Of a DNA stretch of 64,000 nucleotides, positions 1 through 9,088 are shown one piece after another. The DNA is from Marinoscillum furvescens DSM 4134. Its GTDB lineage: Bacteria; Bacteroidota; Bacteroidia; Cytophagales; Cyclobacteriaceae. The number at the start of each line of letters is the position of its first letter. Positions within the stretch are counted from its first letter, which is position 1. The position numbers were made by a program, and so were the translations under genes. The notes under the pieces were generated by a model. That model was not told where the DNA came from and made no database searches. It saw nothing but the letters and a program-made list of their open reading frames with translations. The stretch is from NCBI RefSeq assembly GCF_003386095.1, contig NZ_QREG01000009.1:124001-188000 (forward strand). Direction: 5' to 3'.

Positions 1-252
1 AGCGCCAACTACATTCATAAAATGAGCAACTACTGTAGCAGTTGCCATTACAAAGCCACGCAAAAAACGGGTGATAAGGCCTGCCCTTTCAACAGTCTCT
101 ACTGGAATTTTTATGATCAGCACCGGAAAAAGCTCGAGAAAAACCCACGCATCGGCATGATGTACCGTACGTGGGATCGAATGGATGCCAAAACTAAAAC
201 AGCTCTGCTCCAGCAAGCTGACAAATACTTACAGGAAATCGACGAACTGTAA
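1..252 (+). CDS. FeS-type (6-4) photolyase / cryptochrome-related protein, 3' end only
   Basis: This is the last 83 codons of a gene that begins before the window; the frame is open from base 1. The residues NYCSSCHY, then 12 residues, then ACPFN and LYWNFY match the C-terminus of the FeS-BCP photolyase family (PhrB of Agrobacterium, CryB of Rhodobacter). In that family three of the four [4Fe-4S] cysteines are spaced C-x2-C-x12-C, exactly as here. The fourth cysteine and the photolyase antenna domain lie outside the window. The family repairs (6-4) photoproducts using FAD and light. The stop codon abuts the stop of the convergent lipoprotein gene with no spacer. Confidence 0.85.
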   Translation, partial: SANYIHKMSNYCSSCHYKATQKTGDKACPFNSLYWNFYDQHRKKLEKNPRIGMMYRTWDRMDAKTKTALLQQADKYLQEIDEL

Positions 253-666
253 TTAGCTTTTTTTCTCCAGTGTGAGAAAGATGTCCTCCATGAGCTGAAG
301 GTGGATGCGTTCGTCTGATTGCTCTTTGATTTGGTAAATCATACCTGGTGTGTCCTCGTCGTTGATGAGGATGAGCGAGTCATTGGCTACTTTCCACCGC
401 AGTGAATGATCCAGCGTGTCTTTTGAAAAAACACAGCCTTCAAAGCCATACGCTTTGATGTTCACTTGCTCAGCATCGAAAGTAACTACGCCAGGCATGG
501 TGAAATCGGTCAGTCCTTCCACACCTTCGAACGAAGCTGGGTCGGTGGTCCATGTAGCCTGCCACTCGCCTACCCATCCTTCGGGTTGGTCTGCGGCCTT
601 TTCAGAGCCGCCAGAGCAGGCAGAAAATACAATTGCTAGAATGATGATTAGGTTCTTGGTTTTCAT
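253..666 (-). CDS. Small secreted lipoprotein, unknown function
   Basis: This 137-residue protein has a lipoprotein signal peptide: a basic start (MKTKN), a hydrophobic stretch and a lipobox ending FSAC-S at about residue 17. The mature part is acidic, with a predicted beta-rich body (GEWQATWTTDP, then VTFDAEQVNIKAYGFEGC). The pattern 'GEW ... W ... DSLILIND ... I' resembles small lipocalin-like Bacteroidota lipoproteins, but I recognise no family. It is monocistronic and converges on the photolyase gene with zero spacing, so the two transcripts may overlap at their ends. Confidence 0.7.
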   Translation of the reverse strand: MKTKNLIIILAIVFSACSGGSEKAADQPEGWVGEWQATWTTDPASFEGVEGLTDFTMPGVVTFDAEQVNIKAYGFEGCVFSKDTLDHSLRWKVANDSLILINDEDTPGMIYQIKEQSDERIHLQLMEDIFLTLEKKS

Positions 667-683
667 AATTAGCTAAAATAACG

Positions 684-2075
684 CTAAAAATATTTTAAGA
701 GTATGTCAATCAATTTGATTTTGAAAGAATTGTACGGAGGATACACCAATCGCGCAATGGTATAGCCCCTGCGCTGGCGCAAAACCGACTTTTCGTGGCT
801 AAATGCCCGAAACCCCGCCTCTCCATGCGCTTTGCCTAAACCACTGTTGTTTACACCACCCACCTGTAGGTGCGGATGCCCAAAGTGCAACACAGCATCA
901 TTGATCACAGCCGTGCCAGAGCTCGTTTCAGTGAGTACCCGCCTTTGGTTAGCCTTGGAGGTGGTAAATAAATACAGCGCCAGTGGTTTGGGTCGGTGGT
1001 TGAGGTACTGGATGACCTCCTCCAGGTCCTCATAAACCAGGACAGGTAAGATGGGACCAAAAATTTCTTCTTGCATCAATCGCATGTCATCAGTCACCTC
1101 CAGTACTAGCTTCGGACTCATCCTACCAACTAACTCCAGGGGTTCGAAGGTTTTTGCTCCCTTTTGCTCTGCGTCCGATAGCAGATCCTTCAGGCGCTGC
1201 TCATGCTTATCATTAATAATATGCGTGTAGTCACAAACATCATCATAACGATGGATGAGTTCATTTTCAAGGCACTCCAGAAACTGCTCCTTCTTTTTTA
1301 CATGGACAAAAAGATAATCGGGTGCTACACAAGTCTGACCAGCGTTGGTCCATTTAGCCCAGCATACTTTGCGTGCAGCATCGTGCACGTCCGCGGTTTC
1401 GTCTACGATTGTAGGGCTTTTGCCCCCGAGCTCTAGCGTAACCGCCGTAAGGTTTTTGGCGGCAGCAGTCATCACAATCTTGCCTACGGTAGGGCTTCCA
1501 GTAAAAAAGATATGATCAAAGGGCAACTCCAAAAGCTGAGTGGTAGTGGTTACCTCTCCTTCGATGACGCATATTTCGTCAGGATCAAATAACTCTGACA
1601 CCATACGGCTGATGATCGCTGAAGTAGCGGCAGACATTTCTGATGGTTTTACCACCGCCGTATCACCAGCGGCTACCGCAGACACCAATGGGCCCAACGT
1701 AAGCAAGAGTGGGTAGTTCCAGGGCGCGATAATCAGCGTAGATCCCATCGGCTCAGCTTGAACATAGGAGTAGGTACCCAAAAATGTCAAGCCACTTTCT
1801 ACCGGCTTAGGTGCTGCCCATCGCTTCACGCGATGAATTGCATGACGCAACTCGGCGAGCAGAGGATAAATTTCCGTAACATCCAGCTCTGCCGCAGGCT
1901 TATGCAAATCTTCAAAAACAGCCTGATGCAGCAAACTCCGATTCTGATACACCCAGCGGCGCATAGCCTTAAGCTTCTTTTTACGGCCCTCGATTGGTTC
2001 CGATTTTAGCTTGCGAGCTGTTGCTTTATGTCTGCTAAGCAGGTCTAAATATGGATTGGTGGGTTTTTGGGTCAT
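684..2075 (-). CDS. Aldehyde dehydrogenase, class 3 / fatty-aldehyde type
   Basis: This 463-residue protein is an NAD(P)-dependent aldehyde dehydrogenase, oxidising aldehydes to carboxylic acids. It has the usual length of the class 3 (ALDH3) branch, shorter than the roughly 490 residues of other classes. Visible motifs are the cofactor-site APWNYP (about 117-122), the general-base glutamate in LELGGKS (Glu215), the catalytic cysteine in NAGQTCVAPDY (Cys249), and EEIFGPILPV. The C-terminus is hydrophobic (YNSFKIKLIDILLKYF), as in fatty-aldehyde members that sit on membranes. The exact substrate cannot be told. It stands alone, divergent from the next gene. Confidence 0.93.
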   Translation of the reverse strand: MTQKPTNPYLDLLSRHKATARKLKSEPIEGRKKKLKAMRRWVYQNRSLLHQAVFEDLHKPAAELDVTEIYPLLAELRHAIHRVKRWAAPKPVESGLTFLGTYSYVQAEPMGSTLIIAPWNYPLLLTLGPLVSAVAAGDTAVVKPSEMSAATSAIISRMVSELFDPDEICVIEGEVTTTTQLLELPFDHIFFTGSPTVGKIVMTAAAKNLTAVTLELGGKSPTIVDETADVHDAARKVCWAKWTNAGQTCVAPDYLFVHVKKKEQFLECLENELIHRYDDVCDYTHIINDKHEQRLKDLLSDAEQKGAKTFEPLELVGRMSPKLVLEVTDDMRLMQEEIFGPILPVLVYEDLEEVIQYLNHRPKPLALYLFTTSKANQRRVLTETSSGTAVINDAVLHFGHPHLQVGGVNNSGLGKAHGEAGFRAFSHEKSVLRQRRGYTIARLVYPPYNSFKIKLIDILLKYF

Positions 2076-2191
2076 GTTACTAAATTTAATAATTTGTTAA
2101 CATTGAAACTTTTTAGTTAACTTTAGAGTAATATTAAGGAAAAACACACCTAACAAACCTCTACAAGTGCAACTCATACACCCCAGTTTAG

Positions 2192-2968
2192 ATGAGAAAA
2201 TTATCCTGCATATGGCTGTGTCTCCTACTGACGCTCAATTCAAGTTTTGGTCAACCTGATCAAGTTACACCTTTAACTTCCGATCAGAAAGATCAAGCCA
2301 CGAATACATTCGACGCTGCTCAAGCCCTAAAATGGCTTCTTGCTGCAGACGAAGAACTTACTCCTATTAAATATAACGAGTATACAGCTGAATTTGAGGA
2401 GCTGACCAAAAGACTAAACCAGTATAAGCAGGACAAGTCTTCTTCCAGATTGCTAGAAAAGGCTTTTTACCTCACTCACAGAAAAAAACTGAAGTCTTAT
2501 ACCAACTATGTAAGTATGCGTGAGCTTTTTGAGCATGGAAAGTATGATTGCCTTACAGGCACCGCACTTTTTGCTACGCTATTGGCCAAGCTGGAGGTGG
2601 ATTATACCATTCACGAGTTTGATTTTCATATACTCCTGATAGCTCACACCACTTCTGGAGATGTATTGCTTGAGGCCACCGATCCTCTTAATGGCTTTGT
2701 AACTCAAGAAAAAGAAATAAAGAAAAGGTTAGCGGTATATAGGGAAGAACAAGCCCTTTCTGGTGAAACCCCGGTTGCTAATCAGATAGGTTTAAAAGAA
2801 ATCACCGGCCTGCAATACTTTAATCTGGCTGCACGGTCTTTTAATGAAGGTGACGTGCTGCGCGCCAATGAGCTCATAGCCAAAGCGGCTGTGCTGTATC
2901 CAAGCGAGCGTATCAAAAACATGCAGCAAATCTTCAGAAACCAGGTACTACTTGCGAGCAGCAAGTAG
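2192..2968 (+). CDS. Secreted transglutaminase-like (papain-fold) protein
   Basis: This 258-residue protein has an N-terminal signal peptide (hydrophobic to about residue 18, then SSFGQ). The middle looks like a transglutaminase-like core: Cys120 in YDCLTGTALFATLL at the start of a helix, His146 in FDFHILLIA, and Asp164 in LLEATDPLNGF. Their order and spacing fit a Cys-His-Asp triad. The C-terminal part (about 205-250) reads like a TPR-type helical pair (YFNLAARSFNEGDVLRANELIAKA). It could be a peptidase, a cross-linking enzyme or an inactive homologue; the substrate is unknown. A strong hairpin overlaps its last codons. Confidence 0.75.
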   Translation: MRKLSCIWLCLLLTLNSSFGQPDQVTPLTSDQKDQATNTFDAAQALKWLLAADEELTPIKYNEYTAEFEELTKRLNQYKQDKSSSRLLEKAFYLTHRKKLKSYTNYVSMRELFEHGKYDCLTGTALFATLLAKLEVDYTIHEFDFHILLIAHTTSGDVLLEATDPLNGFVTQEKEIKKRLAVYREEQALSGETPVANQIGLKEITGLQYFNLAARSFNEGDVLRANELIAKAAVLYPSERIKNMQQIFRNQVLLASSK

Positions 2969-2979
2969 TACCCCATTTT
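2944..2979 (+). terminator. Strong hairpin over the stop codon, probable shared terminator
   Basis: A perfect 12-bp stem (2944-2955 with 2961-2972) closes a 5-base loop and includes the stop codon at 2966-2968. A short run of four T follows at 2976-2979. It sits between convergent genes, so it probably ends the rightward transcript and may block leftward read-through. The T run is weak for a classical intrinsic terminator. Confidence 0.55.
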
Positions 2980-2988
2980 CCAAAAGTC

Positions 2989-5037
2989 TTATTCCAATAC
3001 TTTAAACTCTACGCGCCTGTTTTTCTGCCGGTTTTCAGGTGTGTCGTTTGGTGCCACATGCTGGGTTTCTCCTAGCCCTTCAGACTCCAATCGGTCTCTT
3101 GCAATTCCATTTTGAGTGAAAAACTCGTATACGGCCCTGGCTCTTCGTTCGGAAAGTCGCTGGTTATAAGAGGCGTCACCCACTGCATCGGTATGTCCTG
3201 TTATCTTAATTCGATTGATCTCTCCAGTATTCAGGTATTTAAGAATTCGATTTAACTCAGGATAGGAAGAGGTTTTAAGAATCGCTTTGTCGTGATCGAA
3301 GAAGATGTTTTTCATTACGATGGAAACTCCTGTTTCGATTTTAGACAGGTACAGGTCAATATTCACTGTATCGTCCTCCTCCATTTCATTAAAATCAAAA
3401 TGCTCATCTGTGGAAATGTAGCCAGGGTAGTTGGCAAGTAATCCATACTGTGCACCCTCTCGCACAGTGACTGAGTAGCTACCGTCATCCTCAGAAGTAA
3501 CTTCTCCCATGTCTACACCATCAGGCAGGCGCTCTACGATTACTGGTACTGCCGCCATAGGCTGTCCGGTTCCTTTATCAATCACACGTCCCTGAATGGT
3601 AGCAAAATACTCTCTTGTGAGGTGACCAATGGAAGCCATCAGCGGGCTTTCCTTATCGATGAAGATGTCATCAGCCTTGAATCGGAAGATATCTGTATCG
3701 TCATCTATAGTACCACGCGAGAAATAGATGTGTCTTCCTGAAGATGGTATACTGAAGTATTGATCATCTGCCTCAGAGTTTACACTTGCTCCGAGGTTTT
3801 CCGGTACCGACCATTTTTCCCAGGAGTCATCCAGGCGTATGGTTACAAATATATCTGCTCCTCCGTAGCCACTTTTACCACTGGTAGAGTAGTAGAGTGT
3901 TTTTCCATCCTGGCCCAAAAACGGCGAAAAATCATCTGAAGCCGTGTTGACATCTATTCCCAAATTTTTTGGAGCTGTCCAGGTATTTCCATCCTTGAAG
4001 GTGACATAGAGATCTCTACCGCCATAGGAGTCATCACGCTCTGCGGACATGACCATAGCCTCGCCAGTTGGAGCCAAAAAGTAATCCACCTTAGCGGAGT
4101 AGTTATATTCGTTTTCTACTTCGATAGAAACAGGTTTGTCAAAGTGATCTCCTTTTCGCTTCGACATAGAAACGCCAGAGTACATTCTTCCCTTTTTACC
4201 GTATCTATTTCCTAAAATCAGGACTTCTTCACCATCTCCAACTACAGTAATAGAACTAATAAAATTCGGACCTTCAGTATTTAAAGGAGGACCAATATTT
4301 CGTGCAGGCAACCATTCTCCAGTTTCGGGATCCAGGTCGGACACCCAAATATCCTCTACATCATCAACCCCCCCTACATTGTCAGGGTGGTATCTTCTAC
4401 TAAAATAAAGATGCTTCCCATCAGGAGAAATAATAGGGCTATGCTCGATGTAATTACTGTTTACTGTGGCACCAAGTCGATCAGCTTCTACATTTTGTGC
4501 TACACCCGGCACGAGGTTTATCAATACGGTGATAGGCAAGTTTGAAGCCGAAATACCGATAGCATCAATGGCATTATATCCTGGTACAGCTTCACCGTCT
4601 ATTTCAACCCTAATGGCATAGATCTCATAAGGAGTATCATCAAAAAACAGGTTTAGCAGCCTACTGTCTAGCGGTATAGGTCTGGGCTCTAGCTCAAACA
4701 ACAAATATTCGTTGTACTCCTGATCATATGCATAAACACTAGTTACAGCTCCAGGATTCTCGGATTCGGCTATGGCCACCTGTTTAGCTTTGATAGGAGT
4801 TTCAAACTCCACCATGATAAATTCCTGGCTATTTTCAGACTTGGCCCTCCAGGCGTTAGGATTGTCTCCCCCGCGTGGCATTACATTGGGTTTGTGAAGC
4901 GCCTGTATGGCCGAATACTCTAACGGCGAATACTCGCTAGAAACATCTACGACCTGTGAGCCCCATACTACAGTCTCCTGGGCAAAAGCCATCAGAGACA
5001 TACACGAGGCTAGAAGAATTAAAGTAATTTTTTTCAT
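2989..5037 (-). CDS. OmpA-family protein with discoidin-like, PD40 propeller and carboxypeptidase-regulatory domains
   Basis: This 682-residue protein starts at the ATG followed by a clear signal peptide (KKITLILLASCMSLMAFAQ). An upstream in-frame ATG would place about 39 non-signal residues in front and overlap the neighbour, so it was not used. Order of parts: an N-terminal discoidin/F5-8C-like region (about 20-165, SSEYSPLEYSAIQALHKPN), PD40 beta-propeller blades (about 200-450, with SPDGKHLYFSRR, GQDGKTLYYSTS and SSGRHIYFSRG), a carboxypeptidase-regulatory-like beta sandwich (about 470-545) and a C-terminal OmpA peptidoglycan-binding domain (about 565-680, GHTDAVGDASYNQRLSERRA). It probably anchors an outer-membrane structure to the wall. 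It lies 10 bp downstream of another OmpA gene and is probably co-transcribed with it. Confidence 0.9.
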   Translation of the reverse strand: MKKITLILLASCMSLMAFAQETVVWGSQVVDVSSEYSPLEYSAIQALHKPNVMPRGGDNPNAWRAKSENSQEFIMVEFETPIKAKQVAIAESENPGAVTSVYAYDQEYNEYLLFELEPRPIPLDSRLLNLFFDDTPYEIYAIRVEIDGEAVPGYNAIDAIGISASNLPITVLINLVPGVAQNVEADRLGATVNSNYIEHSPIISPDGKHLYFSRRYHPDNVGGVDDVEDIWVSDLDPETGEWLPARNIGPPLNTEGPNFISSITVVGDGEEVLILGNRYGKKGRMYSGVSMSKRKGDHFDKPVSIEVENEYNYSAKVDYFLAPTGEAMVMSAERDDSYGGRDLYVTFKDGNTWTAPKNLGIDVNTASDDFSPFLGQDGKTLYYSTSGKSGYGGADIFVTIRLDDSWEKWSVPENLGASVNSEADDQYFSIPSSGRHIYFSRGTIDDDTDIFRFKADDIFIDKESPLMASIGHLTREYFATIQGRVIDKGTGQPMAAVPVIVERLPDGVDMGEVTSEDDGSYSVTVREGAQYGLLANYPGYISTDEHFDFNEMEEDDTVNIDLYLSKIETGVSIVMKNIFFDHDKAILKTSSYPELNRILKYLNTGEINRIKITGHTDAVGDASYNQRLSERRARAVYEFFTQNGIARDRLESEGLGETQHVAPNDTPENRQKNRRVEFKVLE

Positions 5038-5047
5038 AGAATTAGGC

Positions 5048-5737
5048 TTATCGGCGAATGATACGTACTTCCACCCTACGGTTCTTGGTTTTTGCTTCAT
5101 CGGTGCGCTCCGTGAAGAGCGGCTGAGTTCCTCCGAAGGCCTTAGTAAACACACGGTTTTTCTTTACTCCCTGCTTTACCAGATATTCTTTCACAGCGTC
5201 CACACGAGCCTGAGATAGTCTCATGTTGGCTTCAGCATTTCCTGCAAAATCTGTATGCCCTTCCAATTGAATGACAATGTTCGGGCGTTCGTCTAGATAA
5301 GCCACCAGCTCATCAAGTCCGGCATACGAACTCGACGTTATGACATCACTGCCCCGATTAAAAATGAGATTATCAAGCGTAATGAGATCGGGCTCTTCTT
5401 CAGGCTCTATATAGAAGTTTAGTGCCATTGTGCCATCTTTATCTTCATCTACAATTTTCACTTCTCCAGTATAGTCCTGAAACCCAGACTTAGTAATTCG
5501 AAAATTGTAACCAGTTTCTCGCAACAAGAAGAACTGAAAATTTCCACTATTGTCACTGTTAGCAATGCCCATGTCGTCATAATAGGGCAACTTTTCATAA
5601 AGAATCTTTGCGGAAACAGCCGAACTATCTTTGGCGCTAAGGACCTGACCGGATACCTGAACGAAATCAGCAGCACCTTGCCCCAATGCAACAAAAGTAA
5701 TTGCCATCAGGAATAGGCTAAAAAAGGCTTTAGGCAT
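5048..5737 (-). CDS. OmpA-family protein with carboxypeptidase-regulatory-like domain
   Basis: This 229-residue protein has a signal peptide (KAFFSLFLMAITFVALGQ), a carboxypeptidase-regulatory-like beta-sandwich domain (about 25-110, VQVSGQVLSAKDSSAVSAKI) and an OmpA C-terminal domain (about 120-228). The OmpA signature is GHTDFAGNAEANMRLSQARV, followed by KNRRVEV near the end. The fold binds diaminopimelate in peptidoglycan and ties the outer membrane to the wall. It is the promoter-proximal gene of a two-gene unit with the larger PD40-OmpA protein, which repeats the same last two domains. The pair probably arose by duplication with domain gain. Confidence 0.88.
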   Translation of the reverse strand: MPKAFFSLFLMAITFVALGQGAADFVQVSGQVLSAKDSSAVSAKILYEKLPYYDDMGIANSDNSGNFQFFLLRETGYNFRITKSGFQDYTGEVKIVDEDKDGTMALNFYIEPEEEPDLITLDNLIFNRGSDVITSSSYAGLDELVAYLDERPNIVIQLEGHTDFAGNAEANMRLSQARVDAVKEYLVKQGVKKNRVFTKAFGGTQPLFTERTDEAKTKNRRVEVRIIRR

Positions 5738-5811
5738 GATTTTAGGTTTGATTTAATTCAAATTAACTGAAATAAATCTAAATAATAAAATGCCTGATTC
5801 GCTATCTGAGC

Positions 5812-7095
5812 TTAATGCACAGGAATTTGAGCCAAAACACTTTTTTCGCCTTTTTTGCGGATTTTCCTCAGCTTATTTACAATTACGTTTTTGGTATGAA
5901 GGTAATCCTTCATGTGCTCAGCATCTATGGGCTCAGAAGGTGGCAACTCTACCTCCAGGGCATCTACCTGACGACCATTTTTCCAAAACCTAAAGCATAA
6001 ATGAGGACCATTGGCTAGTCCGGTGCTACCTACATAGCCAATAGCCTGCCCCTGTTTCACTTCTACCCCGGGACGTATGCCTTTGGCTATTTTAGACATG
6101 TGCAGATACTGAGTGGTATAGTTACTGTTATGCTTAATCTTCACAAAATTTCCGTTGTACTTGCCATAGCGGGCTTCGAGCACTACTCCATCGCCTACTG
6201 TACGGATCTCAGTACCTGTAGGAGCTGCATAGTCAGTTCCGAGGTGGGCTTTGTAGCGTTTCAGTACCGGATGAAAGCGCTTGGGGCTGTATCGTGAACT
6301 GATGCGTGTAAAATCCAGTGGGGCCCGCAAAAAGGTCTTTCTCAGGCTATTACCATTCTCATCGAAATAATCGACTTTTTTGCCCTGATCATAGTTTACT
6401 GCATAGTATTCTTTTTTCCAGTGTTTAAAATAGGCGCCTTTGATCTTGCCTATACCCACCACTTCATCGCCTACACGTTTTTCTTCGAAGATTACCTTGA
6501 TCTCATCTCCCTTTTGGATGCGGAAGAAATCTACCTGCCAGGCGAAAATATCTACCAGTTTGCTCACGAGCAAAGGAGAAGCGCCTTCTGCCACAATAGC
6601 CTCGTATACACTGGAGGTGATGGTAGTAGCAATGGTCTTTTCTTCAGAGATAATTTCGCGCTTTACACGCTTCACATAGATGGAATCTACCAAATTAAAC
6701 ACTACATACTCTGTAGCGTCAGGCTCAAAGACCAGCTGGCGGGCGGTTTTGTTTTCATTGCGCTCATGCACCACAGTATATGGGTAGCCAGCTTTCAGTT
6801 TTCTCACATCAAAAACCCCCTTGGAAGCATTAGCCACCGCATAGATGGCTTCATTGGATATGTCAAATGTGGACAAAATCTCAGAGAGGTTCTGACTCCA
6901 TTTCACCTTACCCTCAAACACATCGAATGAATCTATAGCAATGCCGTAAAGCAGCTGTGGTTCCGGTAGGGTTAGACTCAGCGTATCTTCTGCCGTTACC
7001 AGTTTAATCTCTTTTTTAGGACTGAGAGGATTGAAAAAATAAGCAACAGCTAAAACTGCCACTGCCAACACCACTATTATTCCCTTAATCTTCAT
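5812..7095 (-). CDS. M23 (LytM-like) peptidoglycan endopeptidase family protein, zinc ligand His replaced by Cys
   Basis: This 427-residue protein has an N-terminal membrane anchor or signal (GIIVVLAVAVLAVAYFF). A long N-terminal region (about 30-260) contains an OapA/LysM-like part (about 60-100), as in Bacteroidota M23 proteins. The LytM domain (about 270-375) shows HLGTD (His284, Asp288), YLHMS (His332) and GPHLCFRFW. In canonical enzymes the last motif is H-x-H; here it is His365-Leu-Cys367. Cysteine could still bind zinc, or the protein could be a regulator of other hydrolases. It is transcribed with dsbD, whose stop lies 8 bp upstream of its start. Confidence 0.88.
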   Translation of the reverse strand: MKIKGIIVVLAVAVLAVAYFFNPLSPKKEIKLVTAEDTLSLTLPEPQLLYGIAIDSFDVFEGKVKWSQNLSEILSTFDISNEAIYAVANASKGVFDVRKLKAGYPYTVVHERNENKTARQLVFEPDATEYVVFNLVDSIYVKRVKREIISEEKTIATTITSSVYEAIVAEGASPLLVSKLVDIFAWQVDFFRIQKGDEIKVIFEEKRVGDEVVGIGKIKGAYFKHWKKEYYAVNYDQGKKVDYFDENGNSLRKTFLRAPLDFTRISSRYSPKRFHPVLKRYKAHLGTDYAAPTGTEIRTVGDGVVLEARYGKYNGNFVKIKHNSNYTTQYLHMSKIAKGIRPGVEVKQGQAIGYVGSTGLANGPHLCFRFWKNGRQVDALEVELPPSEPIDAEHMKDYLHTKNVIVNKLRKIRKKGEKSVLAQIPVH

Positions 7096-7103
7096 CTGCT
7101 CGT

Positions 7104-9068
7104 TTAGTTTTTAAATGCCTGCTTGCCGCTATCAAGAAATGATACAAAGTTACCAACATTTAAGTCATAGGCGGTAGGTTCTACCAAAAGCTCGCCTTCT
7201 GGACTCAAAATCACATAAAATGGCTGTGCGTTGTTTTGAAAGCTGGTGATTTGAAAATCGGCATTTTGCTTGCCTATTGTTTTCTTCACTTTGCCATCAT
7301 AATCTGAGGTGTACCATTGCTCACTCGGCAGCTCTGTCTTATCATCCACATACAACGCCAACAACACAAAATCTTGCCTAAGTCTGGACAAAACTTCGGG
7401 CTCTGACCATACGCGGGCCTCCATCTCGCGGCAGTTGACACAGCCGTGTCCGGTAAAATCTACAAATATGGGCTTATTAGTGGCCTGCGCACAGGATAAT
7501 GCCTGCTCATAATCAAAGTAGCCTTGCAAACCATGGGGCCATTCCAGAAAATCATCATAAAGCGGTTGCTCGCATCGTTCGTCCAGATCCTCTGCTACAT
7601 GAGGCCCATAGGTACTGGAGAGTAAGTTAAAATCATGAGTGCTCATAGGAGGTAAATAGCCCGCAAGTGCTTTTAGCGGAGCACCAAACATGCCCGGTAT
7701 GAGGTATATCACAAATGTGAAAGTAATCATAGCCAAAATGAGCCTGGGCACCGATACTTTATTGGATTCGCTATCACTGGCTAGCTTGATTTTTCCGAGT
7801 AGGTAAAAGCCCATCATCCCAAATATCACGATCCAGATAGCAAGGTAAATCTCCCGATCGAGGATCTGCCAGTGATAAGCCTGGTCTGCAATGCTGAGAA
7901 ATTTAAAAGCCAAAGCCAACTCAACAAAACCCAGCACTACTTTCACAGAATTGAGCCAGCCCCCGGATTTAGGCAAGGAGTTGAGCCAGTTTGGAAAGAG
8001 CGCAAACAGGGTGAATGGAATAGCAAATGCAGCTGAGAAAGCCGCCATACCCAGCACTGGCTTTAGCGCCAAGCCTCCTGCAGATTCTACCAAAATGCTT
8101 CCCACTATAGGCCCGGTACATGAAAAACTCACCAGCACCAGAGTGAGCGCCATAAAAAAGATGCCCACAAGCCCCCCTTTATCGCCCATAGCATCTACGC
8201 TGTTGACCCATTTGTGAGGCAGCGTGATTTCAAACAACCCAAAGAACGATAAGGCAAACAAGACAAACACCACAAAGAAGATCACGTTTGGCAGCCATCC
8301 CGTAGCCAGGTCATTGGCCGTCTCGGGCCCCATAAAAGGTGCCAAAACTACGCCGATCAGGCTGTAAATCACGATGATGGATATGCCATAGAAAAAGCTG
8401 TTGAAAAAACGTCCTTTTTTATGATGGTCTTTGCCGGTGAAATATGTCACCGTCATAGGAATCATCGGAAAAACACAGGGTGTGAGCAACGCCGCTAATC
8501 CTGCTAAAAATGCCACCAGCATAAACGACCACAACGAATAGGGGTCTGATGCATCACGCTGAGAAAGTAAACCTGTATCAGTAGAGGGCTTAGCGGTTAC
8601 CTCTTTTTTTTTTGAGACAAGCGAAAACTCCTCCTCAAAAGGAATGCACTTGCCGTCTATATCCGAGCATACCTGATAGATATAGAGCCCTTCGATTTGG
8701 TATTTTTTATCGAGGATTTTTACAGTTTGTTCAAACCGGGCCTTCTTTTTGAAATACGTATACTCACCTTCCCATAGGGAATCGTATTTTTTCTGGGCAC
8801 CAATGGGCTGCACGTCACCTACGAGTTCGTATGATGGATGCTCCGTAAACTCAAACTCCGTGACCATGGGGCCCAGATCCGGATCAAAATCTGAGGAATA
8901 CAAGTACCAATTGTCATCGATCGTTACTTCAAAAATAATTTTGACTTCATCGCCTGGTTTAGGTGCGGCTTTTGACAAGCTAACCTTCCATTCTGCAGGC
9001 TCCAGTATTTGAGCGCTTACTCCCAGCGATAAGATCAATAAGACAAAAAGACTTGTGACTTTCCTCAT
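7104..9068 (-). CDS. dsbD: Thiol:disulfide interchange protein DsbD
   Basis: This 654-residue inner-membrane protein passes electrons from cytoplasmic thioredoxin to periplasmic thiols. It has a signal peptide (SLFVLLILSLGVSAQ) and an N-terminal DsbD-alpha-like domain (about 20-150) with a cysteine pair in VCSDIDGKCIPF. The multi-helix transmembrane core (about 175-450) carries its two cysteines in LLTPCVFPM and SFSCTGPIVG. The C-terminal thioredoxin domain (about 520-650) has the active site GCVNCREME. All three cysteine pairs needed for the relay are present. The neighbour downstream is an M23-type protein with an unusual cysteine in its metal site. Confidence 0.93.
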   Translation of the reverse strand: MRKVTSLFVLLILSLGVSAQILEPAEWKVSLSKAAPKPGDEVKIIFEVTIDDNWYLYSSDFDPDLGPMVTEFEFTEHPSYELVGDVQPIGAQKKYDSLWEGEYTYFKKKARFEQTVKILDKKYQIEGLYIYQVCSDIDGKCIPFEEEFSLVSKKKEVTAKPSTDTGLLSQRDASDPYSLWSFMLVAFLAGLAALLTPCVFPMIPMTVTYFTGKDHHKKGRFFNSFFYGISIIVIYSLIGVVLAPFMGPETANDLATGWLPNVIFFVVFVLFALSFFGLFEITLPHKWVNSVDAMGDKGGLVGIFFMALTLVLVSFSCTGPIVGSILVESAGGLALKPVLGMAAFSAAFAIPFTLFALFPNWLNSLPKSGGWLNSVKVVLGFVELALAFKFLSIADQAYHWQILDREIYLAIWIVIFGMMGFYLLGKIKLASDSESNKVSVPRLILAMITFTFVIYLIPGMFGAPLKALAGYLPPMSTHDFNLLSSTYGPHVAEDLDERCEQPLYDDFLEWPHGLQGYFDYEQALSCAQATNKPIFVDFTGHGCVNCREMEARVWSEPEVLSRLRQDFVLLALYVDDKTELPSEQWYTSDYDGKVKKTIGKQNADFQITSFQNNAQPFYVILSPEGELLVEPTAYDLNVGNFVSFLDSGKQAFKN

Positions 9069-9088
9069 GGATTGTGATAGTTGGCTGT

